DNA from: Bugulina stolonifera
Lineage: Eukaryota > Bryozoa > Gymnolaemata > Cheilostomatida > Bugulidae
Assembly: GCA_935421135.1 (NCBI GenBank)
Contig: OW285190.1
Coordinates: 6,163,501-6,227,500, forward strand
Direction: 5' to 3'
DNA: 64,000 bases
Below, in pieces: positions 1 through 15,172 of the stretch. The notes beneath the pieces are model-generated. The model worked only from the letters and a program-made list of their open reading frames with translations. It was not told where the DNA came from and searched no databases. A program made the position numbers and the translations under genes. Positions within the stretch are counted from its first letter, which is position 1. The number at the start of each line of letters is the position of its first letter.

Positions 1-3000
1 ATCAGTTGTACTTTAATCACATTTCCTATTAATACTCTGTACTTTTTGAAGAATTTCTAACAAGCAATAATAAAATAAACCAGCCATTTCATTACATTTA
101 CGTCGAATCGTTTGCCGTTTTTAGTAAAATGAAGTTTGAGAATGTCTGTCTGAACTTTATACTATCGTATCTAACTAGTACCATGTCTATTCAGAGTTAT
201 CTCCACCTACATATACTGTGAAGGAGATGTATTTATGTTTTAAAGACATTGACATATAAGGCCCATCATTATGCCTACAATGGTAGAATCAGTAGTAGAA
301 GCACAGGTAGTGGCAGCCATGTTTGTATGTTGAACTACAAGAAAGCAGAGGTGTGCTATGTTCTTTGTATCAGTGAATAAGATCAGTACTGTAGTAGGAG
401 GTGGTTGATTGACATTATTACATTATTATTTTCTCTTGTTCTTCCCTCCCTAAGGTATTCATTAACCCACTCTCAACCTCTCTTCATAATTGATTTGAAA
501 TTACCCAGAAATGATGTCATTAGATAGATCACATGATGCTCATGTTCAATGGCAGCTGTACACTGACAACTGCTTCTTTGTCACTACATAAGCATTAAAA
601 TTAATAATTAACTGCGTAGTGTGTGTAGATTAACAGCTCATCTCTAAATACTACTATATTTAGCTAGAACCTGCTAGTACCTGCTCACATTGGGTGTCAT
701 TGAGACATAAGAGTGAGAAATGGCATCAATCATACTATACCAAAGTTAGTAAAACCTCTGCAAGGTGCAAGAGTTGGGTGTAACCTGTCTCAGTAGCGCT
801 ACCCTTTCTTTCCCTTCTTGCATTACTGCAGTGGGCAATTCACATGTGACATCACCAATCGCTGTAGTCCACAGAAACGTCCCTGTGCAAGATCTGCATT
901 TTACCTCTGGTTGTACACTACTTTTAATTTCTGCAAAACATTAGATTCAATCGGTGTCCCAAAATTTTGATACAAAATCATGTCACAGAATGAGAGGAGA
1001 GTCGGGTTCCATTCTGTGACTTCAGAAGATTCTTCAGCAAATATGGTCTTATCCCACCAATGGGTAACCTTTTCCTCTACCTGCTAATTAACCCCATCCT
1101 GTTATGTGGTTTATTTGAGGATATGGGTTTAGACTGCCATACCTTTAACCCTGCTGGTAAGATTTTAGGGTGTGCAATGACAATGCATTTCCTTTGGTAA
1201 AGTAAAGCAATTAGAATCTACAAAAGCTTGGTATGCAGGTAGCCTGTTAGTGAGATGTTCCACATTTTCACTCTAAAGTTGATTATAAGTTAAAGTGGGG
1301 ACATGCTGAGCACATGGTGAGCACATCACTCAGTTGTGGCGGTATTCTGGGTATCGAACAGTTGGCAGGGTATCGGAACCATATTATATGGGCTGAGAAT
1401 AAGTGTGTCTCACCATCACCAGGGTAATCTGAATAACTCATCATAACCACATAGACCTACACTGCTGTAATATGACCTCTATCAAATGGTTTAAATATTT
1501 CTGATTATTTTCCACTTTTTTGCATACATTAGAATTTAAATGGAGGGGTAATTATTATTATGCTTTGAGCAAGGATGGGTAAAGCCAGTTTAGAACTTCT
1601 AGAGTGTTCTAGGGGCCAACTTGGTAATGTGTTACATAACGTGTACTGAATATAAATTACTATTGTCTGTCAAAAGTGCATATTGTGAGTCACTGAAACT
1701 GGTGTAATTCCGTGAAGTTGGCGACATTATAGTCAAAACTGCACCAGAGCCTGCGAAATGCATTCTTACAAATTCAAACAGCTTGAGTGTAGTGGTTTCA
1801 TTATAGGAGTTGAATGATATGCTACTGCTGCTAGTGACGCCTTGGTACTAAAATAAAGTTGGAGTGATGCTAGCATCATGCATCATGTATATTTATACTC
1901 AATATTGCATCATGGATTTGTTCTCACGTTATGTAACTGGTGGGTGTAAATATACATGTAGTGTTTTACAGTCTATTGTACTTGCAATAGGTCATATTTT
2001 AGGCGTTGTTAAACAATAGTTGCTTGTTCAAACACTATAATATTTATACCCCTATAAAACTTGTGTATTCTGCTTTAGAGCATACTTTAAGCAAGCCTAC
2101 GCCAAGCCCACAAACTTTTTTGACGTAGGAGTAATTGTCATGACGCTATCATTATACATCTCTTGTTAGCAAATAAAAGATGAAATCAGTGTTGTCGCTA
2201 AATTGAACAAATTTAAACTGGTAGGCTATGCACCGATATACCTTATGCTTGGACATAAGCCTACTGTGCCACATTGTAATAACGGCTGCCTCATTCTCCA
2301 TTGGAAAAACTGCCCAAGAACAGTTGAACAGTGCTTATTTTGGTTTTATGAGCTGAAATAGCTCTTTATTGATGCTCATTTCTTTTTTGCAGTTACAACA
2401 ATTGTTCAATTTTTAACAGGCCTCTATGTTCTCAATGAGGTACCTGCGTACTTGTGCACACAGTGGTAGGTGCATAGTTTTAGTATTCTATGCCATTCCA
2501 TACTTGACTTGGGGAAGAAGATCACAGTTTGTATGTTTTACAATTACATAAAGGCTGAGTCACTATTTACTAGTTGTCATTACCAATCATCACATTGATA
2601 TTTGTCACCAAGTCTACAGAATAACAAGAATATTTGCCAAGTCTTTACCAACATGACTTGAGAGCAAAGTCTAATGGGGATTATCTATACTTGGTGGCTG
2701 GTGCTTAGTTACTTTTATAACTATAGATTACCACCTGACTGCAGCTAATATTTATATCACATGATCAAAATATTTGGTCATGTGACGTGTCTCTATTATG
2801 CTGTGGCTATGGCAACAGTGATATCGCAGTTTATTGACTGACCACTGTTAGTTATCTGTATACAAATAAAATATCACAATGAATTCCAAGCCAGAGTACA
2901 ATGTACTGCACTTTGAACTTTTCCTGAAGCATACTATAAAAGTAAGGGGCGGTGTTTGAACCTACCATACTGAGTATTAATTGTATACTCAGTCTTGTGA

Positions 3001-6000
3001 CTACTGCTATGGATATTGATCTTTCCTTATCAAAGCTGGTCATAGGATCATATTAAGCAAACAACGCTGCATAATAGCATCAAGGAATTTCAAATATTTG
3101 AAATTGTTAACTACTCAAATTGCAGCCTATTTATTCCCTTTTCAGTGTTAGCCATCTTTCTCTGTTTCTCCGATTTGCTGTTCCTCTTGAAACTTGCTCC
3201 ACTTGTCCATAAACATCACCAACTTGCACACCTGGTGGACGTGTCTAACACATAATTATGGTTTCCTGTAAAGGTGGTTCATGGCTGATATGACTGCAGT
3301 AGCCTGTTAGTAGCCTATTGAACTCATGATTGCACGAGAGGAGCTCGACTATAATTCAATAATCACAGCTTTTAAACATTTGCAACTGTGGACTTTCTGC
3401 TGTCACTGTTTTTCGTTGTACTAAAGCTCTCTACTTGTACTCTCCGAACCTACAAGGACCTTTCCTGAGAGGAATGATCCAGAAGCAATAAACTATTTTA
3501 ACTACGAACTTTGTGAATAGTAAGAAAGCAAGATGTCTCGTGCTTTCTTACGGTTGGTAAGGCTCGTAACTGGCCGTTTCATAACCGATTTGGGGATGTT
3601 GGTTCTCATGTGGCACATTCACCAAACACATTTTCAAACTGTCATTTATGTTGTCGATTCTTCTAGTAGCTGCGTATTCACTTGGAAGAGTTCTTGTTAT
3701 TGAATCGATAGTGTTTTGATTTGTTGTACTGGGTTAACCTATCGGCTATTGAAGATGAAAGGGTCCTTCACTCACTCAATCTTGTATCATTATTTTCGTG
3801 TTCATTGTCTAAGAATAGTCACTGACCTGGAAGTAATTATACTGACCAGTAACCAGCCACTGACCAGGAGTGAGTGGACCTAACTGATACCACTGACCAG
3901 CAATGCCATGGATTAGTGGTGCAGGTTAATAGGCTGTCCTGCCATATCAGGCTGCCCTGGAAACTGTGTAGCTTGCTATTTTCTCTCTACTCTTCTGTGA
4001 ATTGAGTGCATGTTGGGTTCTGTTTCTGCATGCATGTACTGATCTAGTAGAGCATCAGGTTGATATCCTGTCTATTGTTTTAGTTGCATTTTTGCACCTA
4101 TTTTTGTATTATGACTTTAATTCATTCCGAGGTCAAATTCTATAGCTCTGGTTGACTGCTCAGTTAAAATGTGAAAGGGAATTTTTGAAATCGAAGCCTA
4201 TTCATTCACACACAAAAAGTCTGATTATTCTCTTTGTCTGTTTATAACCAGGAATTTTAATTACAAATAAAGTTAAAGTTTAAATTCACTCTCCTATAAC
4301 CAAGTGTTTGGTAACAACTAACTCTTAGCGTTTTGAAGCAAGCCAACTGGGCGGGCTGCGTAGCTACCTTTGTATTCCATTAACAACTGACTGGGGTTTA
4401 AATGGTCAATACTCAATATATCCAACTATTTATAGTATATTTTATCTGAGTGCTTTAATATTAGGATGTGTGCAGTTTAGCTCTTCCCGTCATATCAATA
4501 AATAGCTAGCAACTTGTCTAATAGTCGATACTCTAACGTATATCTGCGCACTGTTGTTACATAATGACCTTGTTGGCAGCGTAATTCCTAGGCATAGTTT
4601 ACGTTTACAACCCATTTCATAATCTCTGAGAGATTCAATAGATGACATTAACAAATTGCCATGTCATGCTGTAGGTCATAATTCAAATACTGCACATACT
4701 CCCATCACATACTAGAGATTTGAAAGTTATGTAACTATGTAGTATAGCATGATAACATAGTATATTATAGTAGTAGTGCACCTACTAATGATAATACTTA
4801 GTTCTTCCCAGTGCACCATCAAACCCTCTGTAGGGTTGGCTCTGGAGTATACAAGGAACTCATGTGACCAGAAATGCCATAACTGTCTGTTATTTTCACA
4901 TACCACAATAGGTTAAATATTTAGTCTGCCAGACTGATAGGTCTGTGATATTCCAATGCTACCACAATCTAGCACAAACCAGTTCCTCTCCCAGTTTGCC
5001 ATCTCTATAAACCTACCAAATAAGGAAACCTGCCGACTTCTCTATTGCATGAGATGAAATCTTTTTTTTTCATTCAAGGATAGCATGTGTTATTTTGTGT
5101 TCTGCTCTGAAATGAGGCAGTTGCCCTACATGTCACTGGATCTGCTGTCTCATATGAGGAAACTGTCTGAACTCTGGTATGTGTCTACTTATTGGCTACT
5201 TACACCATTCATTCCCCTGCTGCCAGTAGTAACTGATAGTAGAGCTATTTACAATAGCATCAACTGGTCTGTGCCCTCTATCAGTTTGGACTAGTTAATT
5301 AGCATAGCAGACGGAATCAACCAAATTTTAATTATTTTTGCATATATTATTAATAATTTTGTTGCTGAGTAATTTAGATTTAAATCTGGCACTACTAGCT
5401 GGTAGATACCTCTCCATTCAGCACCCACAGCTCATTGTATAGGCATTGCCATACATATAAAGTCTGTGTTTACAGGGCAGACACCAATAAATTGTTGATT
5501 TTTTTGCCCTGTTTTTCTCATTCTATAATTAGAAAAGGCTCATGCTTACACTCTCTATTGTGTAACCGGAGTGAGGGGTTTCACACAATAAATGGGAGGA
5601 GACCAGAATTGGTGCTCACCAGTTGGTCATTTCCCTCACTTGTTGCTAAACCTTCCTCAGGTATTCACCACAGATCCTTTCTCTGGAGACATGTGGTCAG
5701 TCTTGGGAGTCATATAGCTGCACCTCCCTGTCCTTTGCTCTGTGGTCTGGTCACAGAGTTAATAGGTGGTTGACTCCTTCAAATACCCAGGTGGCCAGTT
5801 GTATAACTTGTTTTTCTTGACAATCTCCCAGATTGAGTACTAAACAACAAGATGTGAATGACCGATGGGATTATTGCTCATCTTCTGGTCACCTGATTCT
5901 CCTTGTCTCTCTTCACTCTTTTGTTCTCTTATTGGGTCAGGCAGACAGTGCCATGTGTTTGCATGTACTACTTGGGCCTATCTCTTGGGAAGATAAAGGC

Positions 6001-6350
6001 ATTTTGTTTCCATATTTTATTGGCTTTATTATCCCAATGCCCAGTACCAACATTATTATGTAATATTCATTAGGATTGCATGTTTGGCAATGTGCTTTCA
6101 TGGTGCTTGTTTAGTGCTTGTATTATACTGGTGTGTGATAATGAAAATAATTATCATACAATGCAAGCACTTTTGCCACCTAGTACCTCATTTCTGATCC
6201 CAAGATCAGCAATGTTATTAATAGTGGTTATGCAAGAACTTGTTCTACTAATGCATACTTATTTGATGCCAACTGAATCCTGTTATGAACTACAATTAAT
6301 ACTGATGTTATATAATTAGGTTGTACTTTCATCTATGCAATCAAGCAGAT
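1..6350. other. gene-poor AT-rich stretch
   Basis: I see no supportable gene in this stretch. Open frames on both strands are short, unrelated in composition to protein, and lack paired splice sites. The ORF-like runs at 5.4-6.3 kb start at non-ATG codons or read as low-information peptide. Nothing resembling a tRNA or rRNA was recognised by eye. Sparse coding elsewhere in this genome suggests an ordinary intergenic region. Confidence 0.6.
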
Positions 6351-6930
6351 TTAAACTTATTAAACCACTACTGTCTCACCATTCAATATTTGCAAAGAAT
6401 ACTGGTCATCTTATTTCATGAAGATTGATGTGCTGTTTGTCTTTGTAAACCTAGTGGCAGCCAAGATAAACTCATTTGAATATTGGCTATTATGACCTCC
6501 ATTCAGCATTGAGACCTGTTAAGTTCTTATGGCTATGCCTGTTCTAAGTCTATACTTGTAACTTATGTACATAGGTAAGCTACTAACATCAAATAGCCCA
6601 GTAATCTTATTGAGCCAACACTAACTGTCATTCTATAAATAACTCTTGTGCACAGTGATGAATAAGTAAGTTAGGGTCATGCCCACAAAAAACAATGCAA
6701 TGCATTGCAAGTCCTATGGCTATCTCTGTAGCACAGTTTTATATTAACTGCTTGAGAGCTTCCAAAATTCCCAGCATAGGCTGATTGAAGGTGAAATCAG
6801 CCAATATTAAAATAGGGTTTTCTTGGCAGCTGCTAGGTTACCAAAGACAAACAACACATCAATCTTACTGAAAAAGGATGAACAAGATTATTTGAAAATA
6901 TTGAATGGTGCGACAGTAGTGGTTTAAGTT
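6351..6930. mobile_element. Foldback element with ~150-bp imperfect terminal inverted repeats
   Basis: The left arm (about 6351-6505) and right arm (about 6785-6930) are inverted copies of each other. Examples are TAAACCACTACTGTC at 6361 against its complement at 6911-6925, and GATTGATGTG at 6424 against CACATCAATC further right. The match continues inward through AATATTGGCT (6480) and AGCCAATATT (6800). About 280 bp of unmatched core separates the arms and carries no transposase-like ORF. This is the architecture of a non-autonomous foldback or MITE-type DNA element. The arms have diverged by roughly 15-20 percent by eye, so it is not recent. I could not define a target-site duplication, and the family is unknown. 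Confidence 0.75.
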
Positions 6931-7193
6931 ATTTGAAATTTGTGCTTGAGCCAGACAGACTCTCATTATTAAGTGATAATTAGAAAGCTACAAACTAAGC
7001 ATGCTACAGATATGACAGAGTTTGAAGTGATATTAAAGAGACCTTGTGAAGTCTGTCATTGAGTCCAGTCTATTCTAAGCCACTCACTGTTCATGGTCCC
7101 CAGATGTGCTAGCTCGGTTATTACCAATCTGGTCGTCCAATAGTAACCAAGTATTATACACCATGCTATTGTTTATCTACATGTACTTTTTAG

Positions 7194-7310
7194 ACCCAGA
7201 GCAGCCACTCCACAAGACTACGCAGAGCAGCCACTCAACAAGACTACGCAGAAATTGATGAATATAGTGCCAAGGTGTCTCCATGCAGATGCTGCGGAAG
7301 CATGATATAC
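7194..7310 (+). pseudogene. Exon-like segment with internal 26-bp duplication
   Basis: A run between a good acceptor (tttttag at 7187-7193) and a good donor (gtatgt at 7311) stays open for 39 codons. The translation ends ..EIDEYSAKVSPCRCCGSMIY, more protein-like than the surrounding DNA. A 26-bp unit is tandemly repeated inside it (7198-7223 and 7224-7249), which would shift the frame relative to the ancestral copy. No neighbouring exon could be joined to it. It may be an exon of an unrecognised gene, a relic, or chance. No product can be named. Confidence 0.25.
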
Positions 7311-8345
7311 GTATGTTGTTGTAATTATTAGTGCAACAGACAAATGCCCTATCAAATAATTATGTTATATACTAGTGAGTTGGTGTCTTCATTTAGTAAA
7401 TGTTTAACTGAACATACTACTGCCATGTTATCATCATGTTCCAGTGTAGTAGCTGGTTTTTGGAACATGTCACGTTTGACGGTTTGACCCACGTTTCACA
7501 TTTGTACCATTTGTTCCTTTTTTCTGCAATAGTTGCTCAACAAGGAGAATGTCATAACCCTCATGTTTGCCAACTGTCTGCGGTTGCAAAACTGTTGTGA
7601 TTTGTGACCGGAAGGCGAGGTTGATGGACAGATGAGCTGTGGAATGGACATATATTGATCACATCTAAGGAGGTTAGTCCAAATATTGGTGCACTGGTTT
7701 CACGTCATAATCCTCTCTGTTATGTATCTTCAGTTCACGTTCCTTTGCCAGTTCATAGACACGTTCCTTTGCCAGTTCATTTCCATTAACATAACGTATG
7801 GTACCTTCTTGCTTTGTTGTGTAACATTTGCTATTCGCTAAGCGCCACACATGTATCACTCGGCAATGACGTGTCTCCGCGGTTAGGCTTGTACTACCAC
7901 AACCCTGGTGATAGGCAGATATTTATCTTATGCCACAGCCGGTAGTTTGGTCAGTCTCGATGGTGTTTAGTTCCGCTGTGAGCACGTTTATGGCACATGC
8001 ATTGCCCCACGCCCTTACCCATATTCATTCATCACACGGCTGTAGAGGGTAGCATAATATGTAGGCCTAAATAGATGCAGGGAGAGGGTGAGTTGAAGAC
8101 CATCTGTCAATCTAAGTGATCATTCTTCTATTCTATAATCAACCTAATAACTCTTACCAGGTCATAGCTTAGTTCTCATCCTTTGAGTTCATTAATCTGC
8201 AGGTACGTCTTGGAGTGCCCAGAACCAATGCATTTAGACCAAAGCCTATGTTATTATTCTCGACAATAATTATTATATTATATTGATGTATTTTATGTAA
8301 TTCTAAGTTAATTGACAGTTGACACAGCCCCAGTTCTGCTGTACT

Positions 8346-8431
8346 CCTACTACTACTACTACTACTACTACTACCACTACCACTACCACTACCACTACCA
8401 CTACCACTACTACTACTACTACTACTACCAC
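8346..8431. repeat. CTA/CCACTA trinucleotide microsatellite
   Basis: Uninterrupted CTA triplets, then alternating CCA-CTA, then CTA again. The array keeps long open frames in several readings (poly-Ser or Ser-Gly on the minus strand), which are by-products of the repeat and not a gene. Confidence 0.95.
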
Positions 8432-11400
8432 TCTGGTATGCTGCCAGTAGGGATTGTAGGGTTGGTGACCTACTGATTAATGCATACTTTTGGCTGCCCA
8501 AGACATTAGCTGATTAGTGCACGTGTTTATTTATGCAGGATGGACACTGGTATGCTGTGTTGGTTGGCAACTGCTCTCTGAGAACTCCCTAACTACCAAA
8601 TATTTCGATGAAAGTCTGCCAACTATGAGCTAATAGGGGGAGCCACATAAGCCCTGCTATGGCGTCAAACCAGCTAATGATGACCATTTGCAGTAGATAG
8701 CCTATTACATGGACAAAGATGCTAGAATTTGTATTTGACCATCTGTTTCTAACCGGACTTGCATCATCAAATCCTAGACTTGATAAACAGAAATATTCCA
8801 TGAATTAGATTACACTTATTCGTTAGTGTCCATATTTGAGTTTTCTGTTTTTGCCTAACAGTGCCGTGTGGTTCATAAGATAGTCTTTGTTTTTTGACAG
8901 TAAAATACAGCTTAAAACATGGCCATTTTAAAGTTGAGAAGAATGTTGGTTGAGGTTTAGCAATACCTAGCGATGAAATCACTCATTCCTTCAGTAAGTT
9001 GCCATAACCGTTTTAGTTAGCCAAGAATACAAATCATAACTGCTAGAATTGCTACAATAATTACAAGCTTCACTTGTGACCAAATGGGAGAAGAATGGTG
9101 TGTCCTTCACAAGGTTTTGGGGTCTCACCAGTAATACTAATAATAAAATATGGCCATCATTGAGGTTTTCCCATATCCATTGATGGTCTGGGCCTTTAAA
9201 TGGTATAATAAATAATACAAGTAGAACAAGTGCTTGTAGGTTCTTATCCCAGCAACCTGTTGCTGGCCTTGTCTAGAGGATAGCAAATCACATAGCCTGA
9301 GCTTCAGTCTACCAAACCAACCGAACCAGTATTTATTTAGTGTGATGGGTAGGTGACTGATATTTGATACCCAGGCTAGAAATTGCACTACCAATGGACT
9401 TGAATATCATGCTAATTCGTGAGGCCAAATCAGTTCATTAGGAAATCATTCATTTTTAAAGATATAACTAAATCTGAGTCCATCAATTAGATTGCCTTAG
9501 GCAATGATACTGCTTGTTATAGACGCTTTCCTCATCAAAAATTCCTCCCTATCTACCAACAGATAGCAGGTTGGGACTCCATTTTTTGCGTTTTGATATG
9601 GGCTAAAATATGAATATTAAGTAACAAATTCTCTCATGTGCAAAATATGCATCTGCCTACTAGTATTTTTGATTTACTGCTATGCTAGTTGAAGTTGCTA
9701 TGACTAGCTTCCAAGAATTTTATCTTAGCCAGGTCCTGTTTGGGTAACTGACCCATATTCTAGATAAATGTCATATAAAACTACTGGACCATGTTAAATA
9801 AGTGGTAAAAAGGTCATTTATGTCACTTGTCTTGAAAACTGGGCAGTCAAACCTTAAACTAGTAATACTAGTAGTAAGTGTTATGGAAATAATGCTGCCC
9901 AAGTGTCATGGTTCATTCACGGTGATGAAATATTTTTCTAAGTGTGACAGCAGCGTGAGAGCATCTATTTCTGACACAAATCACCTAAAAATAACTTGCT
10001 GAATAAACTTGATTCTCCAGAGGCAATGTTTATGGCACCAAACCTTTTCTCCTGTCACTTTCACCAATACTCATTTTTTGTTTTTGGCTTCTACTGGTAT
10101 TTTTCACTTAAGATATTAAAAGCCAAGATATTTCTAGTCACAGTTAGAGCTTTATGGAAGCAACCGTCAAGCAAACTTTATAGATTTCTGTTTGTAATCA
10201 CCCTTACTCTGAGTGAGAAGTTCACATACTTTCTGTGGCATCATCTAGATTGTTGTAGCATTATTTTACCTCTAATGTCAGGAATGTTTGTTTGTTTCAT
10301 TAATTACCAATAAATTTGATGTTTAATATTTCCTAAATCTCTTTAATGGTGCTAGACTGATGTCATTCATATAATTATTTGTTTGCAAGAGTATAAGTAA
10401 TGCCAGCTATGTACCAAATCACCCAATAATTACATGATGGGAAATGGCAGCTATGCAATTCAACCCTTGAGTGCCTCTGCAACTTACATTTTTGCATTAT
10501 TACCTTAGGTGGCCTTATCTCCAACCTATATTGGAGTAAAATAGACCTACATTTTGTTCTCTAGTTGTGTACATAAGGCCACTGATGCTTGACATAGTAT
10601 TACAAACTAAGCTAGACAGCTTTGTACAAATAGGAGAGGTATTAGATTAGAGTATTACTAGTAGGTATTGATATCATACACTTATTACTCAAAGACACTT
10701 GAATTTTTATGAATGTATTCATAGTAATCGATTTGCTTACTAAATGCTGCTGTTTAATATATACCATCATAATGGCCATAGGCTCTTCCCTTGGTCTACT
10801 CCACCATCATTTTGTACACAGACTGCCACTTGCTCTAACAGACGGACGTATTGTAGTGTCGTAGGATGGATAGTTATCACTGATTAGTAAATTAGTTGGT
10901 GTTATTATTTGTACCCTTAACCATATTTAGTGATTTAGGGCACAGCCATACAATGACCAACCATAGCTGTAGAACAAGATTTACATGTGTATTTAGCCCT
11001 TCTATGTTATGTCAAGGGCTCTTCAACCATTACTTGTAGCTTGTAAAATACTACTGTACATTCAATGTCTTCAATTCTTGACACTAGATGAATTTAGTGC
11101 AAGTAGTTGTGTAAACATTGGGAATGGCCTATGAATTGTTCTTCAAATGGTTGAACACAAATAGCATACTGTTTAGGCTATACTTCCACAAATTTATGAC
11201 TTGCATTTTGCATCATGCAATATCCTAGTTTGCATGGAGGCCAATTAATGTTCTTGACCTATTTTACATTTCTAGTTCAATGTAACAAGATCTTCAAATT
11301 CCTAAGCTGAAATATGGCGGGAACTTGATAATTAGATCACTCTATCCTGCAATTACACAAAATTAACTGCAGAGATGGGAATGCTGCTGCATTGAGTCAT

Positions 11401-14400
11401 TATCAGTAGGGGTCTATTATAACTAGTAGACATTTCAAAGTCAATATTGGGAATAAAACTTGGTTTCTATAATATAGCATTGACAAAGGGGTCAAGTATA
11501 ATTGTGGTGTCTGAGAAATTTTTGCATATAAAGAATTTCTGCACAAGTACAATTATAGGGGTAGTGGTAGAAATCTGAGTACAAATACATTGTGAACAAC
11601 CAGAAATACATGACCTTGGCTGTACAGACTTGTCTTTGTGGAAAATAAAATGGTCTAACTACAGTTCTAATACCACGAGCTTCCTTTGTCTAACCAAGTA
11701 GTTACAAGGCTTGCATCTAGATTCTGCCTCTTGGACTGAGTGACTTGCTGGGAGAATGTGTCCTCCAAACCAAGGACAAGGAAAATGGCTGATTCATCGA
11801 TGCAGGTATTCGTTCTCCACCACATACAAAATAAGACCCAACGGGATAAATCAGTTCTAATAAAAATATTTACCAGATGACATGCCACATCATCACACAG
11901 AATGTGTGTGCTGTGGGGAGGTAGATAAATAAGCAAACCAAGATGTCAGCTACTGTATAGGCTAGCTGCGAATAGTACATTAGCTGCTATAAATCTATAA
12001 ATTTATAGTGTAACATCTGACAGCAATGGTTACAATCACTAATTGTATATACTGAATATAATTGTGAGCTTATATTTAGACATTGCTGTCAGTCTTAAAC
12101 TGATTAACACTGTGAATATTGATCTTTGGGTTAGTTAGCTGTTGACCCTTCCCTATTTCTAGCAATGTAATCAGACAAGGCTGATAGGAAAATTAATTAT
12201 GCATGTATAGTTATTTATATATAATATTATATTACATAGAATATAGAACCTTTTGTTAGACGTACAGATGTATGATCTGCTCTTAATTAAATAAACTGAT
12301 TATCTCTAGACAGAAATGTAAAAGGCAATTCCTAATTTTTATTAACAACCTGTTTGTAATAATGTAATACAGATAGTACAATCCTATTGTTTGAAGAAAG
12401 TATGTGATATATTAGAATAGGTACAAATACTAGGCAGGTATTTCTATGATGGATTACCTTGACTTCTGGCTGACACACGTTTATAATAGGCCTTGGCATT
12501 ATTACCACCAGTTTCAGCTACTTTAGCAGATGTTCAACTTGTGCCCAAGCTAATAGAAATTCTCTTATAAAATTAATAAAGTGTAATACTTCACACATTT
12601 ATGTTTAGTGCTATTATTAGTAGCAATCGGCCATTCAGCTAAGTACTTGGTACAGCACAATTACTACCAATTAATGTTGCATAACAAACTAAAAAGATAC
12701 AAATGAGCAAGTCTGAGGCGCAACCTCACTAAATATCCTTATATAGACCTACAATAATATGCACCTTTATGCTTAGTAAAAGTATAAAAATCTAAAAGAG
12801 GTTTTCTATCAAGTTTGTGCACTCAACTACCAGGAGAAGCTGCAGAGAAAGAAATTCTCTTGCCAACCTTCGACCTCAAGCTTGCCCCAGTTGTTACAGC
12901 CATCCTTTGTTCAGAGCAAGTAAAAATTACATAATTATTTTTAAACTTGAAAGAATATGTAAATTAGTATGAATATTTCAACACAAGTAAACTATTTTGT
13001 TGTTTGAATAATTGTTGAAAATATTTGTGAATAAGACAAAGAAAATTGAGTACACAATCATATCTGGTAGCACCCAGACGGGTGATTCACAATGTTGTTG
13101 ACCTACAGGTTGAATCTCTCACTTTTAGTTTGCAATATGGTTTTGAAATTAATTTGTTAAAAATAGATTTTTGGTTACCAACACTCAGCCGGGTATAGTT
13201 TCATTTGACCTCATAACACTCTTTCTTGATGCCATCTCGTAACAAAAGACAGTAACTGATGGCCACACACACTTAAACCACAACTTTAGCTCAATTTTCT
13301 GCCCCATTCATGAAATCATCTTCATTCAAGTGGGATTAGAAGTGATAAAATAATATTAATATCACCTCCGGATGTAGCTAGAGTGGGGTTAGCATATTGG
13401 GTCAGTATTTGTGGTTAGTATCTCTCAGACAATTGATTTAACAGTGAAACCATAAATACTATCTAGTTTGATACCCCCTTATTTGTTTGTGGTAGGAATT
13501 GGAATTGATGCACTGGCCATAATCACTAGTTAGGGCTGCTATCTACCCATAGGCTATTGTGTTTTACAATGCATGTGGTTTATACAGGTTTATCTATCAC
13601 TGAATTTGGCAAATTTTAGCCCAAAGTAGTTTAGATACTCCTGAATACAAGGAGTTCAGCCTCACTATTGATTCGGTCTAGACTGTAAAAATGATGAGAG
13701 GTTAAACTGTAGCCTCAGCACATCTGGTATCTGAGTTCGGTAACTCCATCTCCTGGTACATACCAGCACTCTACAAGGTGACAGCCTGGGCTACAATATG
13801 TCAGCTTTATTTTACATAAATTTATGCAATCACAAGACATCAATGTTCAGAGCATCAATAACTGAAGATTAACACACAAAAATATTACCTAAATAGGCAA
13901 TGCAGAGCAATATTTTAGATTGATAACCAATCAAATCCTTTGATTGCTGATTGCAACACTTTTACAGCAGATAAAATCAGTTACATGAATGTGCATTTAT
14001 GTTGTACATTTTCATTGGATATCCACTAGTTGTTGGAAATGTGTACACATTGATATCAATTAAGCTGCATCATAATGACAAGTGGTAGATGCTTTAAAGT
14101 AACCAATAACATTTCACCATTTGTCAATTGCATCCAATCACAATGTCTTACAATAGCTTATTAGATGAAATTACAAAATGTTCCCAAATAAGTTTTTCTT
14201 GTAAAAACCCAAACTGTTTCATGGTTTGGAGCTATAGATTGTAGAACTACCTGATTTCTAGTGGGACACAAGCGCCAAGTCAGCCAGTGGCTAAATATCT
14301 TCCCCCTGTTTATGTATGTTGGCAATCTGCCAAAGATGCTTGGCAAGCAGCTACTGCCCATTTGGCTGGGTGAAACATGGAACATACTTGAGGGATATTT

Positions 14401-15172
14401 AAATATTGTTATGACATAATAATCTAAACTTAGCGTCTCAGTCTACTATTTAGCCTTGGCTCCATGCATTCAAAAGTAAGGAGTCAGCCGCCAATTTCCA
14501 ACTCCTAGTTATGTCTACGTCACTTACTAACCCAGCCTCCTCAGTATTTTAGAAAGATTATAGAACCCAGGATATATAGGTGTAGTTGCGTAACTTGGTT
14601 TAACAAACAAAATGCTTGTGTAATAGAGCGAGAGCTGTTGCTCGACTGAGTTTAAATATGTAAAGAGATATGGCTATAGGATTGCCAAGGGATCCACCTG
14701 ATATTATGTGAAGTCATTACCAATGTTATTGTGCAATGATATTACTATTACACGTATAAGATTTATAATCGCATTTTTTGTGTAACCTTACACACCTTTG
14801 TTCCTATGACGTGGCTGTCTCTTAACAGAGCAGTAATAAGGTATCAGCATGACAATGATGGAGTAGCATCTCAAAATATCCTACCACCTTTGGAGGAAAC
14901 TAGCCTCTATAATAGAAGAGGCTTGTAATGCAAAAAATCCAAGAAATTATACTGAGGCTAGTTTCTCTATGACAGGTCTTTCACCAAATGCAGGCTAGTA
15001 CTGCAATATCAACTTTGCTTGTTGTTATGCACCTTTTATGTGTCTTATACAGTATACTGCTACTGTGTTATAGTATATGTCTACCGTATAGTACATGTCT
15101 TATACCCTCCCAAGACCTTCCTCTAATTTGAAACATGGTCAAACCAAGCCTCTCACAAACAATGCTATCGGC
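8432..15172. other. gene-poor AT-rich stretch
   Basis: No supportable gene, RNA gene or mobile element was found. Open frames are under about 110 codons, use non-ATG starts or have no splice partners, and do not look like any family I know. Confidence 0.6.

Noticed and set aside
5435..6319. Cluster of three plus-strand ORFs
   Set aside because: Non-ATG starts in part, no splice structure, no family resemblance; both strands have similar open runs.
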